From Paraburkholderia rhizosphaerae (GTDB lineage: Bacteria; Pseudomonadota; Gammaproteobacteria; Burkholderiales; Burkholderiaceae), in NCBI RefSeq assembly GCF_004366595.1, contig NZ_SORE01000006.1, forward strand, positions 248,001 to 312,000: a DNA stretch of 64,000 bases, given 5' to 3'. The notes beneath the pieces are model-generated. The model was not told the origin of the DNA. It saw only the letters and a program-made list of their open reading frames with translations, and made no database searches. Below, piece by piece: positions 1 through 8,474 of the stretch. How positions within the stretch are numbered: the stretch's first letter is position 1; each line of letters begins with the position of its first letter. Made by a program: the position numbers and the translations under genes.

Positions 1-1
1 T

Positions 2-271
2 TTCGGGACCGCGTTGATCATCGCGCTCGTGCTGGGGCTGATCAATACGATCTTGCGGCCGGTGTTGATCCTGCTGACGTTGCCGGTCACGATCATCACG
101 CTCGGACTCTTTATCCTGGTGGTCAATGCGCTGTGCTTCTGGCTATGTGCGTCGCTGTTGAAGGGCTTCGAGGTGTCCGGCTTCTGGTCGGCGTTCTTCG
201 GCTCGATTCTGTACAGCATCGTCTCGTGGCTGCTGTCCGCGCTTATTCTCGGCAATCGCAGTTTCGGATAG
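2..271 (+). CDS. Holin-like membrane protein, 5' partial
   Basis: The reading frame is already open at the window edge (Phe-Gly-Thr-Ala before the first possible internal TTG), so the start lies outside. The visible 89 residues form about three hydrophobic segments with short loops (around residues 5-25, 35-55 and 60-85) and an RPVL motif between the first two. This is the pattern of the 'phage holin family, superfamily IV' or YvlD-like small membrane proteins. In Burkholderia the same gene lies between ahcY and metF, as it does here before metF. The holin name is a family label; nothing phage-like is nearby. A role in the methionine cycle is only implied by position. Confidence 0.8.
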   Translation, partial: FGTALIIALVLGLINTILRPVLILLTLPVTIITLGLFILVVNALCFWLCASLLKGFEVSGFWSAFFGSILYSIVSWLLSALILGNRSFG

Positions 272-342
272 CGCCGCAAACGCGAGCGGCCCGCGTCGCG
301 TTTTGCCGATCGGTCCAACAACCCGTTTCATGAACCGGGACC

Positions 343-1173
343 ATGAACCCCATCGAACTTTCATTCGAATTCTTTCCGCCTAAAACGCAGGAAGGCGTCG
401 AAAAGCTGCGCGCCACGCGCGCGCAACTCGCATCGCTCAAGCCCAAGTTTGTGTCGGTCACATTCGGCGCCGGCGGCTCGACGCAGCAAGGCACGCTCGA
501 CACCGTCATCGATATGGCGAAAGACGGCGTCGAAGCCGCGCCGCACCTGTCGTGCATCGGCTCGTCCAAAGACAGCTTGCGCGCGATCCTGAACCAATAC
601 CGCTCGCATGGCATCCGCCATATCGTCGCGCTGCGCGGCGATCTGCCGTCGGGCATGGGCGAAGTCGGCGAACTGCGCTATGCGTCGGAACTGGTCAGCT
701 TTATTCGTGCCGAGTTTGGCGACTGGTTTCGCATCGAAGTGGCCGCGTATCCGGAATACCATCCGCAGTCGCGCTCGCCGCGTCAAGACCTCGAAAACTT
801 CGCGCGCAAGGTGAAGGCGGGCGCGGACTCCGCGATCACGCAGTACTTCTTCAATGCGGATGCGTACTTCCAGTTCGTCGACGACGCACGCAAGCTCGGC
901 GTCGATGTACCGATTGTGCCCGGCATCATGCCGATCACGAACTTCTCGCAATTGATGCGCTTTTCGGAGATGTGTGGCGCGGAAGTGCCGCGCTGGATCG
1001 CGCGTCGCCTCGAGAGTTTCGGCGACGACCGCGAGGCGATTCGCGCATTCGGTCTCGATGTGGTTACGCAGTTGTGCCGGCGGCTCGTCGATGCGGGCGT
1101 GCCGGGCCTGCATTTCTACACGCTCAACGGCGCCGCGGCGACCAGGACCATCTGCGAACGGCTCGGGCTGTAA
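343..1173 (+). CDS. metF: 5,10-methylenetetrahydrofolate reductase
   Basis: The 276-residue protein matches the bacterial MetF TIM barrel in full. It catalyses flavin- and NADH-dependent reduction of 5,10-methylene-THF to 5-methyl-THF, the methyl donor for methionine synthesis, in the cytoplasm. The N-terminal FEFFPPKT motif carries the catalytic Glu (E9 here, equivalent to E28 of E. coli), and ALRGDLP (residues 96-102) carries the FAD-binding Asp. The ATG at 343 gives the conserved N-terminus; the protein is slightly shorter than E. coli MetF (296). It lies 71 bp after the holin-like gene and probably belongs to the ahcY-holin-metF transcript. A strong inverted repeat follows at 1201. Confidence 0.97.
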   Translation: MNPIELSFEFFPPKTQEGVEKLRATRAQLASLKPKFVSVTFGAGGSTQQGTLDTVIDMAKDGVEAAPHLSCIGSSKDSLRAILNQYRSHGIRHIVALRGDLPSGMGEVGELRYASELVSFIRAEFGDWFRIEVAAYPEYHPQSRSPRQDLENFARKVKAGADSAITQYFFNADAYFQFVDDARKLGVDVPIVPGIMPITNFSQLMRFSEMCGAEVPRWIARRLESFGDDREAIRAFGLDVVTQLCRRLVDAGVPGLHFYTLNGAAATRTICERLGL

Positions 1174-1200
1174 TCCGCCGCGCATATTCATCATGCCTAT

Positions 1201-1232
1201 CGACGTCATGCGTGGTCACGCGCATGACGTCG
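1201..1232. terminator. Perfect 12-bp inverted repeat after metF
   Basis: The arms CGACGTCATGCG (1201-1212) and CGCATGACGTCG (1221-1232) are perfect reverse complements around an 8-nt loop. The hairpin lies 27 bp after the metF stop and 156 bp before dppA. No T-tract follows, so it is not a textbook intrinsic terminator. It may stabilise the metF mRNA end, act as a weak or Rho-assisted terminator, or bind a protein as DNA. Confidence 0.45.
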
Positions 1233-1388
1233 TCTGATGTCCTGCAGGTCCCAGGCGGCTTGTCCCGCCGCGCTTCCTACACATGTTTCCCCGTTTGCGC
1301 CACACGTTTTTGTCCGCTTGTGGGGGCCAGCAAAGCTCAGTAATATCGCGCTACGCTGGCTTTGGCCGGTTACAAATCTGGAGGAAAC

Positions 1389-3020
1389 ATGAAACAAAAC
1401 AGACTGTTGCACGCGCTCCGGCTCACGACGCTGAGCGCGGTCGCAGCGGCATCGATGGCGGGGACCCAACTGGCGAACGCCGCCGATATTCCGAACAAGA
1501 CTCTTGTTTTCTGCTCAGAAGGCAGCCCCGCGGGTTTTGATCCGGCGCAATACACGACGGGCGTGGACTTTACCGCGAACACCTTCACCGTTTACAACCG
1601 GCTCGTCGAATTCGAGCGCGGCGGTACGAAGGTCGAACCGGGCCTCGCCGAGAAGTGGGAAGTGTCGCCGGATGGCAAGACGGTGACGTTCCATCTGCGT
1701 CACGGCGTCAAATTCCAGACCACCGCGTATTTCAAGCCGACGCGTGAGTTCAACGCGGACGACGTGGTCTTTACGTTCGAGCGCATGCTCGATCCGAACC
1801 AGCCGTTCCGCAAGGCCTACCCGGTGCAGTTTCCGTACTTCACCGACATGGGTCTGGACAAGCTGATCCAGAAGGTCGAAAAGGTCGACCCGTACACGGT
1901 GAAATTCACGCTGGCCGAAGCGAACGCGCCGTTTATCCAGAACATCGCGATGGAGTACGCATCGATTCTGTCGGCTGAATACGCGGACCAGTTGCTCAAG
2001 GAAGGCAAGGCCGCCGATATCAACCAGAAGCCGGTCGGCACGGGCCCGTTCATTTTCCGCAGCTACACGAAGGACGCGACGATCCGCTTCGACGGTAATC
2101 CGGACTACTGGAAGCCGGACGCGGTGAAGATCTCGAAGCTGATCTTCTCGATTACGCCTGATCCGGGCGTGCGCGTGCAGAAGCTTAAACGCGACGAATG
2201 CCAGGTGATGAGCTATCCGCGCCCGGCCGATATCGCGCCGCTGAAGGCGGACAACAATCTGCAGATGCCGTCGCAAGCAGGCTTCAACCTCGGCTACCTC
2301 GCGTACAACGTGACGAAGAAGCCGCTCGACAAGGTCGAAGTGCGCGAAGCGCTCGATATGGCGATCAACAAGAAGGCGATCATCGACTCGGTGTACCAGG
2401 GCGCGGGCCAGCTCGCGACCAACCCGATGCCGCCGACGCAATGGTCGTTCGACAAGTCGTTGAAGGCCGCGCCGTTCGATACGGAAAAGGCGAAGGCGAT
2501 GCTCGCGAAAGCCGGTTTCGCGAACGGCTTCGAGATCACGCTGTGGGCGATGCCGGTGCAGCGTCCGTACAACCCGAATGGCCGTTTGATGGCAGAAATG
2601 ATCCAGGCGGACTGGGCGAAGATCGGCGTGAAGGCGAAGATCGTCACGTATGAGTGGGGCGAGTACATCAAGCGCGCGCACGCGGGCGAACATGACTCGA
2701 TGCTGATCGGCTGGACCGGCGACAACGGCGATCCGGACAACTGGCTCGGCACGCTGCTTGGCTGCGAAGCGGTGAACGGCAACAACTTCTCGAAGTGGTG
2801 TTACAAGCCGTTCGACGAACTCGTGCAGAAGGGCCGCACGACGATGGGCCAGGATGCCCGCACCAAGATCTATGTGCAGGCGCAACAGATCTTCGCGGAA
2901 CAACTGCCGTTCTCGCCGATCGCACACTCGACGGTCTATCTGCCGATGAGCAAGAAGGTTGTCGACATGCGCATCGAGTCGCTCGGCTATCAACGTTTCG
3001 ATGGCGTTAGCTTGAAATAA
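1389..3020 (+). CDS. dppA: Periplasmic dipeptide-binding protein of ABC importer
   Basis: This 543-residue protein is a family 5 extracellular solute-binding protein that delivers peptides in the periplasm to the membrane permeases. The ATG at 1389 follows a strong CTGGAGGAAAC ribosome-binding site and gives a clean signal peptide (basic MKQNR, hydrophobic core, cleavage near ANA-AD). The segment around 'GWTGDNGDPDNWLGTLLGC' closely recalls E. coli DppA, as do the N-terminal FDPAQ and the Cys pair near the C-terminus. The four partner genes follow in order, separated by an attenuator-like hairpin at 3135. Dipeptides are the likeliest ligand; heme or 5-aminolevulinate, also carried by DppA, cannot be excluded. 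Confidence 0.93.
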   Translation: MKQNRLLHALRLTTLSAVAAASMAGTQLANAADIPNKTLVFCSEGSPAGFDPAQYTTGVDFTANTFTVYNRLVEFERGGTKVEPGLAEKWEVSPDGKTVTFHLRHGVKFQTTAYFKPTREFNADDVVFTFERMLDPNQPFRKAYPVQFPYFTDMGLDKLIQKVEKVDPYTVKFTLAEANAPFIQNIAMEYASILSAEYADQLLKEGKAADINQKPVGTGPFIFRSYTKDATIRFDGNPDYWKPDAVKISKLIFSITPDPGVRVQKLKRDECQVMSYPRPADIAPLKADNNLQMPSQAGFNLGYLAYNVTKKPLDKVEVREALDMAINKKAIIDSVYQGAGQLATNPMPPTQWSFDKSLKAAPFDTEKAKAMLAKAGFANGFEITLWAMPVQRPYNPNGRLMAEMIQADWAKIGVKAKIVTYEWGEYIKRAHAGEHDSMLIGWTGDNGDPDNWLGTLLGCEAVNGNNFSKWCYKPFDELVQKGRTTMGQDARTKIYVQAQQIFAEQLPFSPIAHSTVYLPMSKKVVDMRIESLGYQRFDGVSLK

Positions 3021-3134
3021 ACGGCTTGAAGTACGAGGCTTGAATCAAGCCGCTTGAACGAAGCGTCAGGCAAGTCGATAAGCAGCCAGCCGAAGTAAGT
3101 TTTTCGCACGGTTAAGAAGACTGGTCGAAACTGT

Positions 3135-3176
3135 CCGGCGACGGGGTCACGAGCCCTTGTCGCCGGTTGCGTTTTT
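3135..3176 (+). terminator. Attenuator-like hairpin between dppA and dppB
   Basis: The arms CCGGCGAC (3135-3142) and GTCGCCGG (3159-3166) pair perfectly, with further G-C pairs possible inside. Six bases later comes a T5 run at 3172-3176. This is a terminator-like hairpin within an operon, 27 bp before dppB. Partial termination here would give more binding protein than permease, as is common in binding-protein-dependent importers. Confidence 0.55.
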
Positions 3177-3202
3177 CCCCACCCAGACTATAGGGACGAT
3201 CC

Positions 3203-4216
3203 ATGTTCCGATTCGTTTTGCGCCGCATCGGGATGGTGATACCGACTTTCATCGGTATTACGATCCTCGCGTTCGCGCTCATCCACCTGATCCCCGGCGA
3301 CCCTATCGAAGTGATGATGGGCGAGCGCGGCGTCGATCCGGCAATGCACGCCGCGGCGCTGCACCGCCTCGGGCTCGACGAGCCGTTGCCGGTTCAATAT
3401 CTGCATTACGTTGGTCGCGCGCTGTCCGGCAACCTGGGCACGTCGATCATCACCAATACGAGCGTGATGGACGAGTTCCTCGCGCGCTTTCCGGCGACCG
3501 TCGAACTGTCGATCTGCGCGCTGCTGTTCGCGCTGGTGGTCGGCCTGCCGGCCGGCGTGTTCGCCGCGTTGCGGCGCGGCACGGTGGTCGATCACGGCGT
3601 GATGGGCACCGCGCTGACCGGCTACTCGATGCCGATCTTCTGGTGGGGCTTGATCCTCATCATGGTGTTTTCGTCGAAGCTGGGCTGGACGCCGGTGTCG
3701 GGCCGCATTGCAGTCGAATACGACATTCCGCACGTGACCGGCTTCCTGCTGATCGACTCGCTGTTGCCCGGCACCGATGAAGGTTCGTTCCGCTCCGCGC
3801 TGAGCCACCTGATCCTGCCGGCGATCGTGCTCGGCACGATTCCGCTGGCGGTAGTCGCGCGGATGACGCGCTCGTCGATGCTCGAAGTGCTGCGCGAAGA
3901 CTACATCCGCACCGCGCGCGCGAAAGGACTGTCGCCGGCGCGGGTGATTGTCGTGCATGCGTTGCGTAATGCGCTGATTCCGGTCGTCACGGTGATCGGT
4001 CTGCAGGTTGGTACGCTGCTCGCGGGCGCGGTGCTGACCGAGACGTTGTTCTCGTGGCCCGGCATCGGCAAGTGGCTGATCGACGCGATCAGCCGGCGCG
4101 ACTATCCGGTCGTGCAGGGCGGCATTTTGATGATCGCCACGCTGGTCATTGTGGTGAACCTCGTCGTTGATTTGCTGTACGGCGTGTTGAATCCGCGCAT
4201 TCGCCATACGAGGTAA
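3203..4216 (+). CDS. dppB: Dipeptide ABC transporter permease DppB
   Basis: The 337-residue integral membrane protein has a typical DppB/OppB layout. It begins with a transmembrane helix and the ITILAFALIHLIPGDP motif (about residues 21-36). Six membrane helices are expected, and the EAA coupling loop is 'EDYIRTARAKGLSPARVI' (about 231-248), which contacts the ATPases. It forms the inner-membrane channel with DppC. The next gene starts 3 bp after the stop, so the two are probably co-translated. Confidence 0.95.
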   Translation: MFRFVLRRIGMVIPTFIGITILAFALIHLIPGDPIEVMMGERGVDPAMHAAALHRLGLDEPLPVQYLHYVGRALSGNLGTSIITNTSVMDEFLARFPATVELSICALLFALVVGLPAGVFAALRRGTVVDHGVMGTALTGYSMPIFWWGLILIMVFSSKLGWTPVSGRIAVEYDIPHVTGFLLIDSLLPGTDEGSFRSALSHLILPAIVLGTIPLAVVARMTRSSMLEVLREDYIRTARAKGLSPARVIVVHALRNALIPVVTVIGLQVGTLLAGAVLTETLFSWPGIGKWLIDAISRRDYPVVQGGILMIATLVIVVNLVVDLLYGVLNPRIRHTR

Positions 4217-4219
4217 ACC

Positions 4220-5137
4220 GTGGCCGACATCCAAAACACCGTCCCCCAGGCGGTCACCCCGCCAAGCGGCCGCGTACTGGCCGCCCGCGAATTCTGGGCA
4301 AACTTCTCGCGCAACCGTGGCGCGGTCGGCGCCGGTATCGTCGTGCTGCTGATTGTCTTTGTCGCGATCTTCGCGCCGCTGATCGCGCCGCATAGTCCGA
4401 TCGAGCAATATCGCGACTTCGTGAAGATTCCGCCCGCATGGCTCGACGGCGGCAACTGGAAGTTCATCCTCGGCACCGACGAAGCCGGCCGCGACATCCT
4501 TTCGCGGTTGATGTACGGCGCGCGGCTGTCGATCTGGATCGGCTGCGTATCCGTGGTGCTCGCGCTGATTCCCGGCATCGTGCTCGGCCTGATCGCCGCG
4601 TTCTTCGAGAAATGGGCGGACACGCCGATCATGCGCGTGATGGACGTGCTGCTCGCGTTGCCGTCGCTGCTGCTCGCCGTCGCGGTGGTCGCGATCATCG
4701 GTCCGGGTCTGCTCAATACGATGCTTGCGATCGCCATCGTCGCATTGCCCGGCTACGTGCGTTTGACGCGCGCGTCGGCGCTCGGCGAACTGCACAAGGA
4801 ATACGTGATGGCGTCGCGCGTCGCGGGCGCCGGCACGTTGCGGCTGATGTTCTCGCAAGTGCTGCCGAACTGCACCGCGCCGCTGATCGTGCAAGCCACA
4901 CTGGGCTTCTCGTCGGCGATTCTCGATGCGGCCGCGCTCGGCTTCCTCGGTCTCGGCGTGCAGCCGCCTTCCGCGGAGTGGGGCGCGATGCTCGCCTCCG
5001 CGCGCGACTACATCGACAGCGCATGGTGGATCGTCACAATGCCCGGCCTTTCCATTCTGATCTCGGTGCTCGCGATCAATCTGCTCGGCGACGGGCTGCG
5101 CGACGCACTCGATCCCAAACTGAAACGGATGGCCTGA
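4220..5137 (+). CDS. dppC: Dipeptide ABC transporter permease DppC
   Basis: The 305-residue second permease starts at a GTG 3 bp after dppB. A short cytoplasmic N-terminus precedes the first helix ('[18 protein letters not shown]'). The conserved '[22 protein letters not shown]' segment and the coupling-loop sequence '[17 protein letters not shown]' are diagnostic for the DppC/OppC half. It should form the channel heterodimer with DppB. The stop is separated from the dppD ATG by a single base. Confidence 0.95.
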   Translation: MADIQNTVPQAVTPPSGRVLAAREFWANFSRNRGAVGAGIVVLLIVFVAIFAPLIAPHSPIEQYRDFVKIPPAWLDGGNWKFILGTDEAGRDILSRLMYGARLSIWIGCVSVVLALIPGIVLGLIAAFFEKWADTPIMRVMDVLLALPSLLLAVAVVAIIGPGLLNTMLAIAIVALPGYVRLTRASALGELHKEYVMASRVAGAGTLRLMFSQVLPNCTAPLIVQATLGFSSAILDAAALGFLGLGVQPPSAEWGAMLASARDYIDSAWWIVTMPGLSILISVLAINLLGDGLRDALDPKLKRMA

Positions 5138-5138
5138 C

Positions 5139-6137
5139 ATGAGCGATCTATTGACCATCCGCAATCTCGCGGTGGACTTCGGCGGCCTCGCCGCGGTAGA
5201 CCGCGTCAACCTGAGTGTCGCGCCCGGCGAAGTGGTCGGCGTGGTCGGCGAATCGGGCTCGGGCAAGAGTGTGACGATGATGGCGCTGATGGGCCTGATC
5301 GACGCACCCGGCAAGGTGAGCGCCGATGAAATCACGTTCGACGGCAAGAACCTGCTCGCCGCGTCGCCGAAGGAACGCCGGAAGGTGATCGGCAAAGACA
5401 TCGCGATGGTGTTTCAGGACGCACTGACGAGCCTGAACCCTAGTTACACGGTCGGCTATCAGATCAAGGAAGTGTTGAAGCTGCACGAGGGACTGCGTGG
5501 CGACGCGCTGAACCGGCGCGCGCTCGAACTGCTCGATCAGGTCGGCATTCCCGATGCGAAGAACCGCATTGCGTCGTTTCCGCATCAGATGTCCGGTGGG
5601 ATGAACCAGCGCGTGATGATCGCGATGGCAGTCGCCTGCAATCCGAAGCTGCTGATTGCCGACGAACCGACCACCGCGCTCGATGTGACGATTCAGGCGC
5701 AGATCATGCAACTGCTGGTGCAGTTGCAGAAGGAGCGCGGCATGGCGCTCGTGTTGATTTCGCACGATCTCGCGGTCGTGTCGGAAGTCGCGCAGCGGGT
5801 CGCGGTGATGTACGCGGGCGAGATTATCGAAACGAACCGCGTGCCCCATATCTTCTCCGCGCCTCATCATCCGTACACCGAAGCGCTGCTTGCGGCGATT
5901 CCCGAGCACAACGTCGGCGCGGTGCGGCTCGCTGCACTGCCCGGCATGGTGCCGGGGCGCGACGATCGGCCGAAGGGGTGTCTGTTCGCGCCGCGTTGCA
6001 AGTACGTCGTCGACGACTGCATGAAGGCGCGCCCGTCGCTGGACGGCCTGCCGGATCATGACAACGCGGCCCGGGTTCGCTGCATCAAGCCGCTGAACCT
6101 TGCCGCGGATGCGGTTCAACACGGAGGCGCACGATGA
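5139..6137 (+). CDS. dppD: Dipeptide ABC transporter ATPase DppD
   Basis: This 332-residue ABC ATPase powers import from the cytoplasmic face. Walker A is GESGSGKS (37-44), the signature is MSGGM (151-155) and Walker B is LLIADE (171-176). The C-terminal oligopeptide/dipeptide extension contains a Cys cluster ([10 protein letters not shown]...C, about 275-295) that binds an iron-sulfur cluster in some Dpp/Opp ATPases. It overlaps dppF by ATGA, indicating translational coupling. With DppF it forms the split ATPase pair. Confidence 0.95.
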   Translation: MSDLLTIRNLAVDFGGLAAVDRVNLSVAPGEVVGVVGESGSGKSVTMMALMGLIDAPGKVSADEITFDGKNLLAASPKERRKVIGKDIAMVFQDALTSLNPSYTVGYQIKEVLKLHEGLRGDALNRRALELLDQVGIPDAKNRIASFPHQMSGGMNQRVMIAMAVACNPKLLIADEPTTALDVTIQAQIMQLLVQLQKERGMALVLISHDLAVVSEVAQRVAVMYAGEIIETNRVPHIFSAPHHPYTEALLAAIPEHNVGAVRLAALPGMVPGRDDRPKGCLFAPRCKYVVDDCMKARPSLDGLPDHDNAARVRCIKPLNLAADAVQHGGAR

Positions 6138-7156
6138 ATGCAGTACCTGATACGCGGCGCCCGGCAGCTCATAGCGGAGCCGACGCGGTGCTGGTCGCCG
6201 ATCAACTGGCGAAGCACTACGACGTGAAGCGCGGCATGTTCGGCCACGGCACCGTGAAGGCGCTCAACGGCGTGTCGTTTTCGCTGACGCGCGGGCGCAC
6301 GCTGGCGGTGGTCGGCGAGTCCGGTTGCGGCAAATCGACGCTCGCGCGCCAGCTGACGATGATCGAAGCGCCGACCTCGGGACGTCTGCTGATCGACGGC
6401 CAGGATGTGGCCGGCGCCGATCACGCGAAGATCGCCGCACTGCGCCGCCGCGTGCAGATGGTGTTCCAGAATCCGTTTGCATCGCTGAATCCGCGCAAGA
6501 CAGTCGAGCAGACGCTCGGCGAGCCGCTTGCGATCAATACATCGTTGACCGCCACCGAGCGTGTCGAACGGATCGCACACATGATGCGAACCGTCGGCTT
6601 GCGGCCCGAACATGCGAAGCGTTACCCGCACATGTTCTCCGGCGGCCAGCGACAGCGTGTCGCAATTGCGCGCGCGATGATCCTCGATCCGCAGATCGTC
6701 GTCGCCGACGAGCCGGTGTCCGCGCTCGACGTGTCGATTCAGGCGCAGATTCTTAATCTGTTTATGGATTTGCAAGAGGAATTTAAGACGAGCTACGTGT
6801 TTATCTCACACAATCTGGCGGTGGTTGAGCATATCGCCGACGATGTGATGGTGATGTATTTCGGCGGGATTGCCGAACTCGGCGACAATAGGACGATCTT
6901 CGAACGGCCGCGGCATCCGTATACGCGGGCGCTGATGTCGGCCACGCCGTCGATCTTCGAAGCCGACCGACGGATCCGGATCAAGCTGCAAGGCGAAATG
7001 CCGTCGCCGCTGAATCCGCCGTCAGGATGTACTTTCCATCAGCGTTGCCCGTATGCGATCGACCGGTGCCGTCAGGAGGAACCGAAGCTGCGTGAAGTGG
7101 ATGGCCGTCAGGTATCGTGTCACCGCGCCGAGGAGGTGGGGGACGCGGATGCCTGA
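6134..7156 (+). CDS. dppF: Dipeptide ABC transporter ATPase DppF
   Basis: The 340-residue partner ATPase has Walker A GESGCGKS (61-68), signature FSGGQ (168-172), Walker B VVADEP (189-194), and the DppF/OppF C-terminus with Cys residues ([15 protein letters not shown]). Its ATG overlaps the dppD stop by four bases. It completes the DppABCDF set. The following TraB/GumN frame is open across its end, so the downstream gene is probably co-transcribed. Confidence 0.95.
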   Translation: MNAVPDTRRPAAHSGADAVLVADQLAKHYDVKRGMFGHGTVKALNGVSFSLTRGRTLAVVGESGCGKSTLARQLTMIEAPTSGRLLIDGQDVAGADHAKIAALRRRVQMVFQNPFASLNPRKTVEQTLGEPLAINTSLTATERVERIAHMMRTVGLRPEHAKRYPHMFSGGQRQRVAIARAMILDPQIVVADEPVSALDVSIQAQILNLFMDLQEEFKTSYVFISHNLAVVEHIADDVMVMYFGGIAELGDNRTIFERPRHPYTRALMSATPSIFEADRRIRIKLQGEMPSPLNPPSGCTFHQRCPYAIDRCRQEEPKLREVDGRQVSCHRAEEVGDADA

Positions 7157-7310
7157 AACGGCCGCGGCGCGCTGCCCGGCGCGCCGCTGCGTTGGGCTGC
7201 GCGGCGTTGCCGGCGTTGCATGCGCGGTGGCTGCTGTTTGCGCTGGTTGCGTTGTCCACGAAGATCGCGTGTGCTCCGTGCTGCGCTCGCGTACGCACTG
7301 GGTCGCGCGG

Positions 7311-8432
7311 ATGATCACATTGTGCTGGTCGCGGTGGTGGTTACTCGCCACGCTGACCGTCGTATGCTGCAGCGTCAATCTGCCGATGCCGGCGTCGCTT
7401 GCAGCGTGGTCGCCGGTGTCGGCCGCGTTCGCTGCCGGCGATGCGCCGACGAACCTGCAAGGCGGACGCCCGTCGTTGCCGATACCGCATCCGCCGGCGC
7501 CGCCGCCCCGGCCCGCCGCGCCGGCGCCGGCGCTGGCACAGCCGGCCACGCCGCCGGCGGCGTCGGGCACCAGCACCGGCGGGCCGGTGCGGCCCGAACC
7601 GGCGCGCATGCCGTTCTACGTCGCCACGCGCGGCGCGACGACCATCTATATTCTCGGCACGCTGCATGTCGGCGATCCGGTCGACTATCCGCCCGCGCAA
7701 CCGTTCCGGCGAGCGATCCTCGCGGCGCTTGCCGCGTCCCCGACACTTGCGCTTGAACTGTCACCGGACGATCTGCTGGTTTCACAGGACGATGTGTCGA
7801 AGTACGGCATCTGCCGGTATCCGTGCTTGCCGCGGCTGCTGCCCGATCCGCTATGGCGCAAGCTCGAGATGCGCTTGCGCGACAACCCCGCTGCGCTCGA
7901 CGAGATCAGGAAGATGCGACCGTGGCTCGCGTCGCTGCTCGTCGAGACCTACGATTCGCTGAGCGCCGGACTGCAAACCGAATACGGCACCGAGGCGCAA
8001 CTGCAGAACGTTTACCTGCGCCAGCGCGGGAAGATCGTCGGGCTGGAGACGCTCGCCGAGCAGATGCGCGCGTTCACCAGTCTCACGCTTGCGCAGCAGC
8101 GCGAAATGCTCGCCCAGGACCTCGTGCAGACGCCGGCGGAGAACGTTGCCGACGTGCAGACGCTGCATCGGCTGTGGCGCGTCGGCGATGCCGATGCGAT
8201 TGCGGCATGGGAAGTCGCGAAGTCAGAAAAGCTGGCGCGCGATCCGCGCGTGTCCGCGTCGATCGACAACAAGATCGTGTATGAACGCAATCGCCGGTTT
8301 GTTGCGCGAATGGTCGCCATTGCGGCGCCGAACAAGCCGGTGTTCGTCGCGATCGGCGCGCTGCATCTGGGTGGGCCGAATGGCGTGCTGCAGTTGTTGC
8401 GTCAGCGCGGCTTCGTGGTCGAGCCGAGTTGA
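7311..8432 (+). CDS. TraB/GumN family protein, exported
   Basis: The ATG at 7311 gives 373 residues. A signal-peptide-like N-terminus is followed by a Pro/Ala-rich linker (about residues 55-95) and then the TraB/GumN (PF01963-type) domain. The domain begins with 'TIYILGTLHVGD' and ends with 'VFVAIGALHLGGPNGVLQLL', the two G-x-x-H motifs thought to form its metal-dependent active site. The family relates to Tiki-like metalloproteases and erythromycin-esterase-like folds; the bacterial substrate is unknown. The frame is open back to 7053, and another ATG at 7149 overlaps dppF with a possible GAGG site, so the start is uncertain. It may be a passenger of the dpp transcript. Confidence 0.85.
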   Translation: MITLCWSRWWLLATLTVVCCSVNLPMPASLAAWSPVSAAFAAGDAPTNLQGGRPSLPIPHPPAPPPRPAAPAPALAQPATPPAASGTSTGGPVRPEPARMPFYVATRGATTIYILGTLHVGDPVDYPPAQPFRRAILAALAASPTLALELSPDDLLVSQDDVSKYGICRYPCLPRLLPDPLWRKLEMRLRDNPAALDEIRKMRPWLASLLVETYDSLSAGLQTEYGTEAQLQNVYLRQRGKIVGLETLAEQMRAFTSLTLAQQREMLAQDLVQTPAENVADVQTLHRLWRVGDADAIAAWEVAKSEKLARDPRVSASIDNKIVYERNRRFVARMVAIAAPNKPVFVAIGALHLGGPNGVLQLLRQRGFVVEPS

Positions 8433-8436
8433 CGCA

Positions 8437-8462
8437 GCGGCGGGGGCGCGAACTCCCGCCGC
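8437..8462. terminator. Hairpin between convergent TraB and TPR genes
   Basis: The arms GCGGCGGG (8437-8444) and CCCGCCGC (8455-8462) flank a 10-nt loop in the 42-bp gap between two convergent genes. The position suits a bidirectional transcription stop. There is no strong T-tract on either strand. Confidence 0.45.
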
Positions 8463-8474
8463 CGGTACTTATCG

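Noticed and set aside
2..271. Prophage remnant suggested by the holin family name
   Set aside because: The family is a generic membrane protein found beside ahcY/metF; no other phage gene is present.
1515..2993. Long open frames antisense to dppA (1515-2993), the dpp permeases (3188-5401) and many other genes
   Set aside because: They are Arg/His-rich products of GC-rich codon bias opposite strong genes, with no family features or ribosome-binding sites.
7053..7310. N-terminal extension of the TraB/GumN protein
   Set aside because: The extra 86 residues overlap dppF and lack conserved sequence; the ATG at 7311 gives a signal-peptide-like start. The ATG at 7149 cannot be fully excluded.
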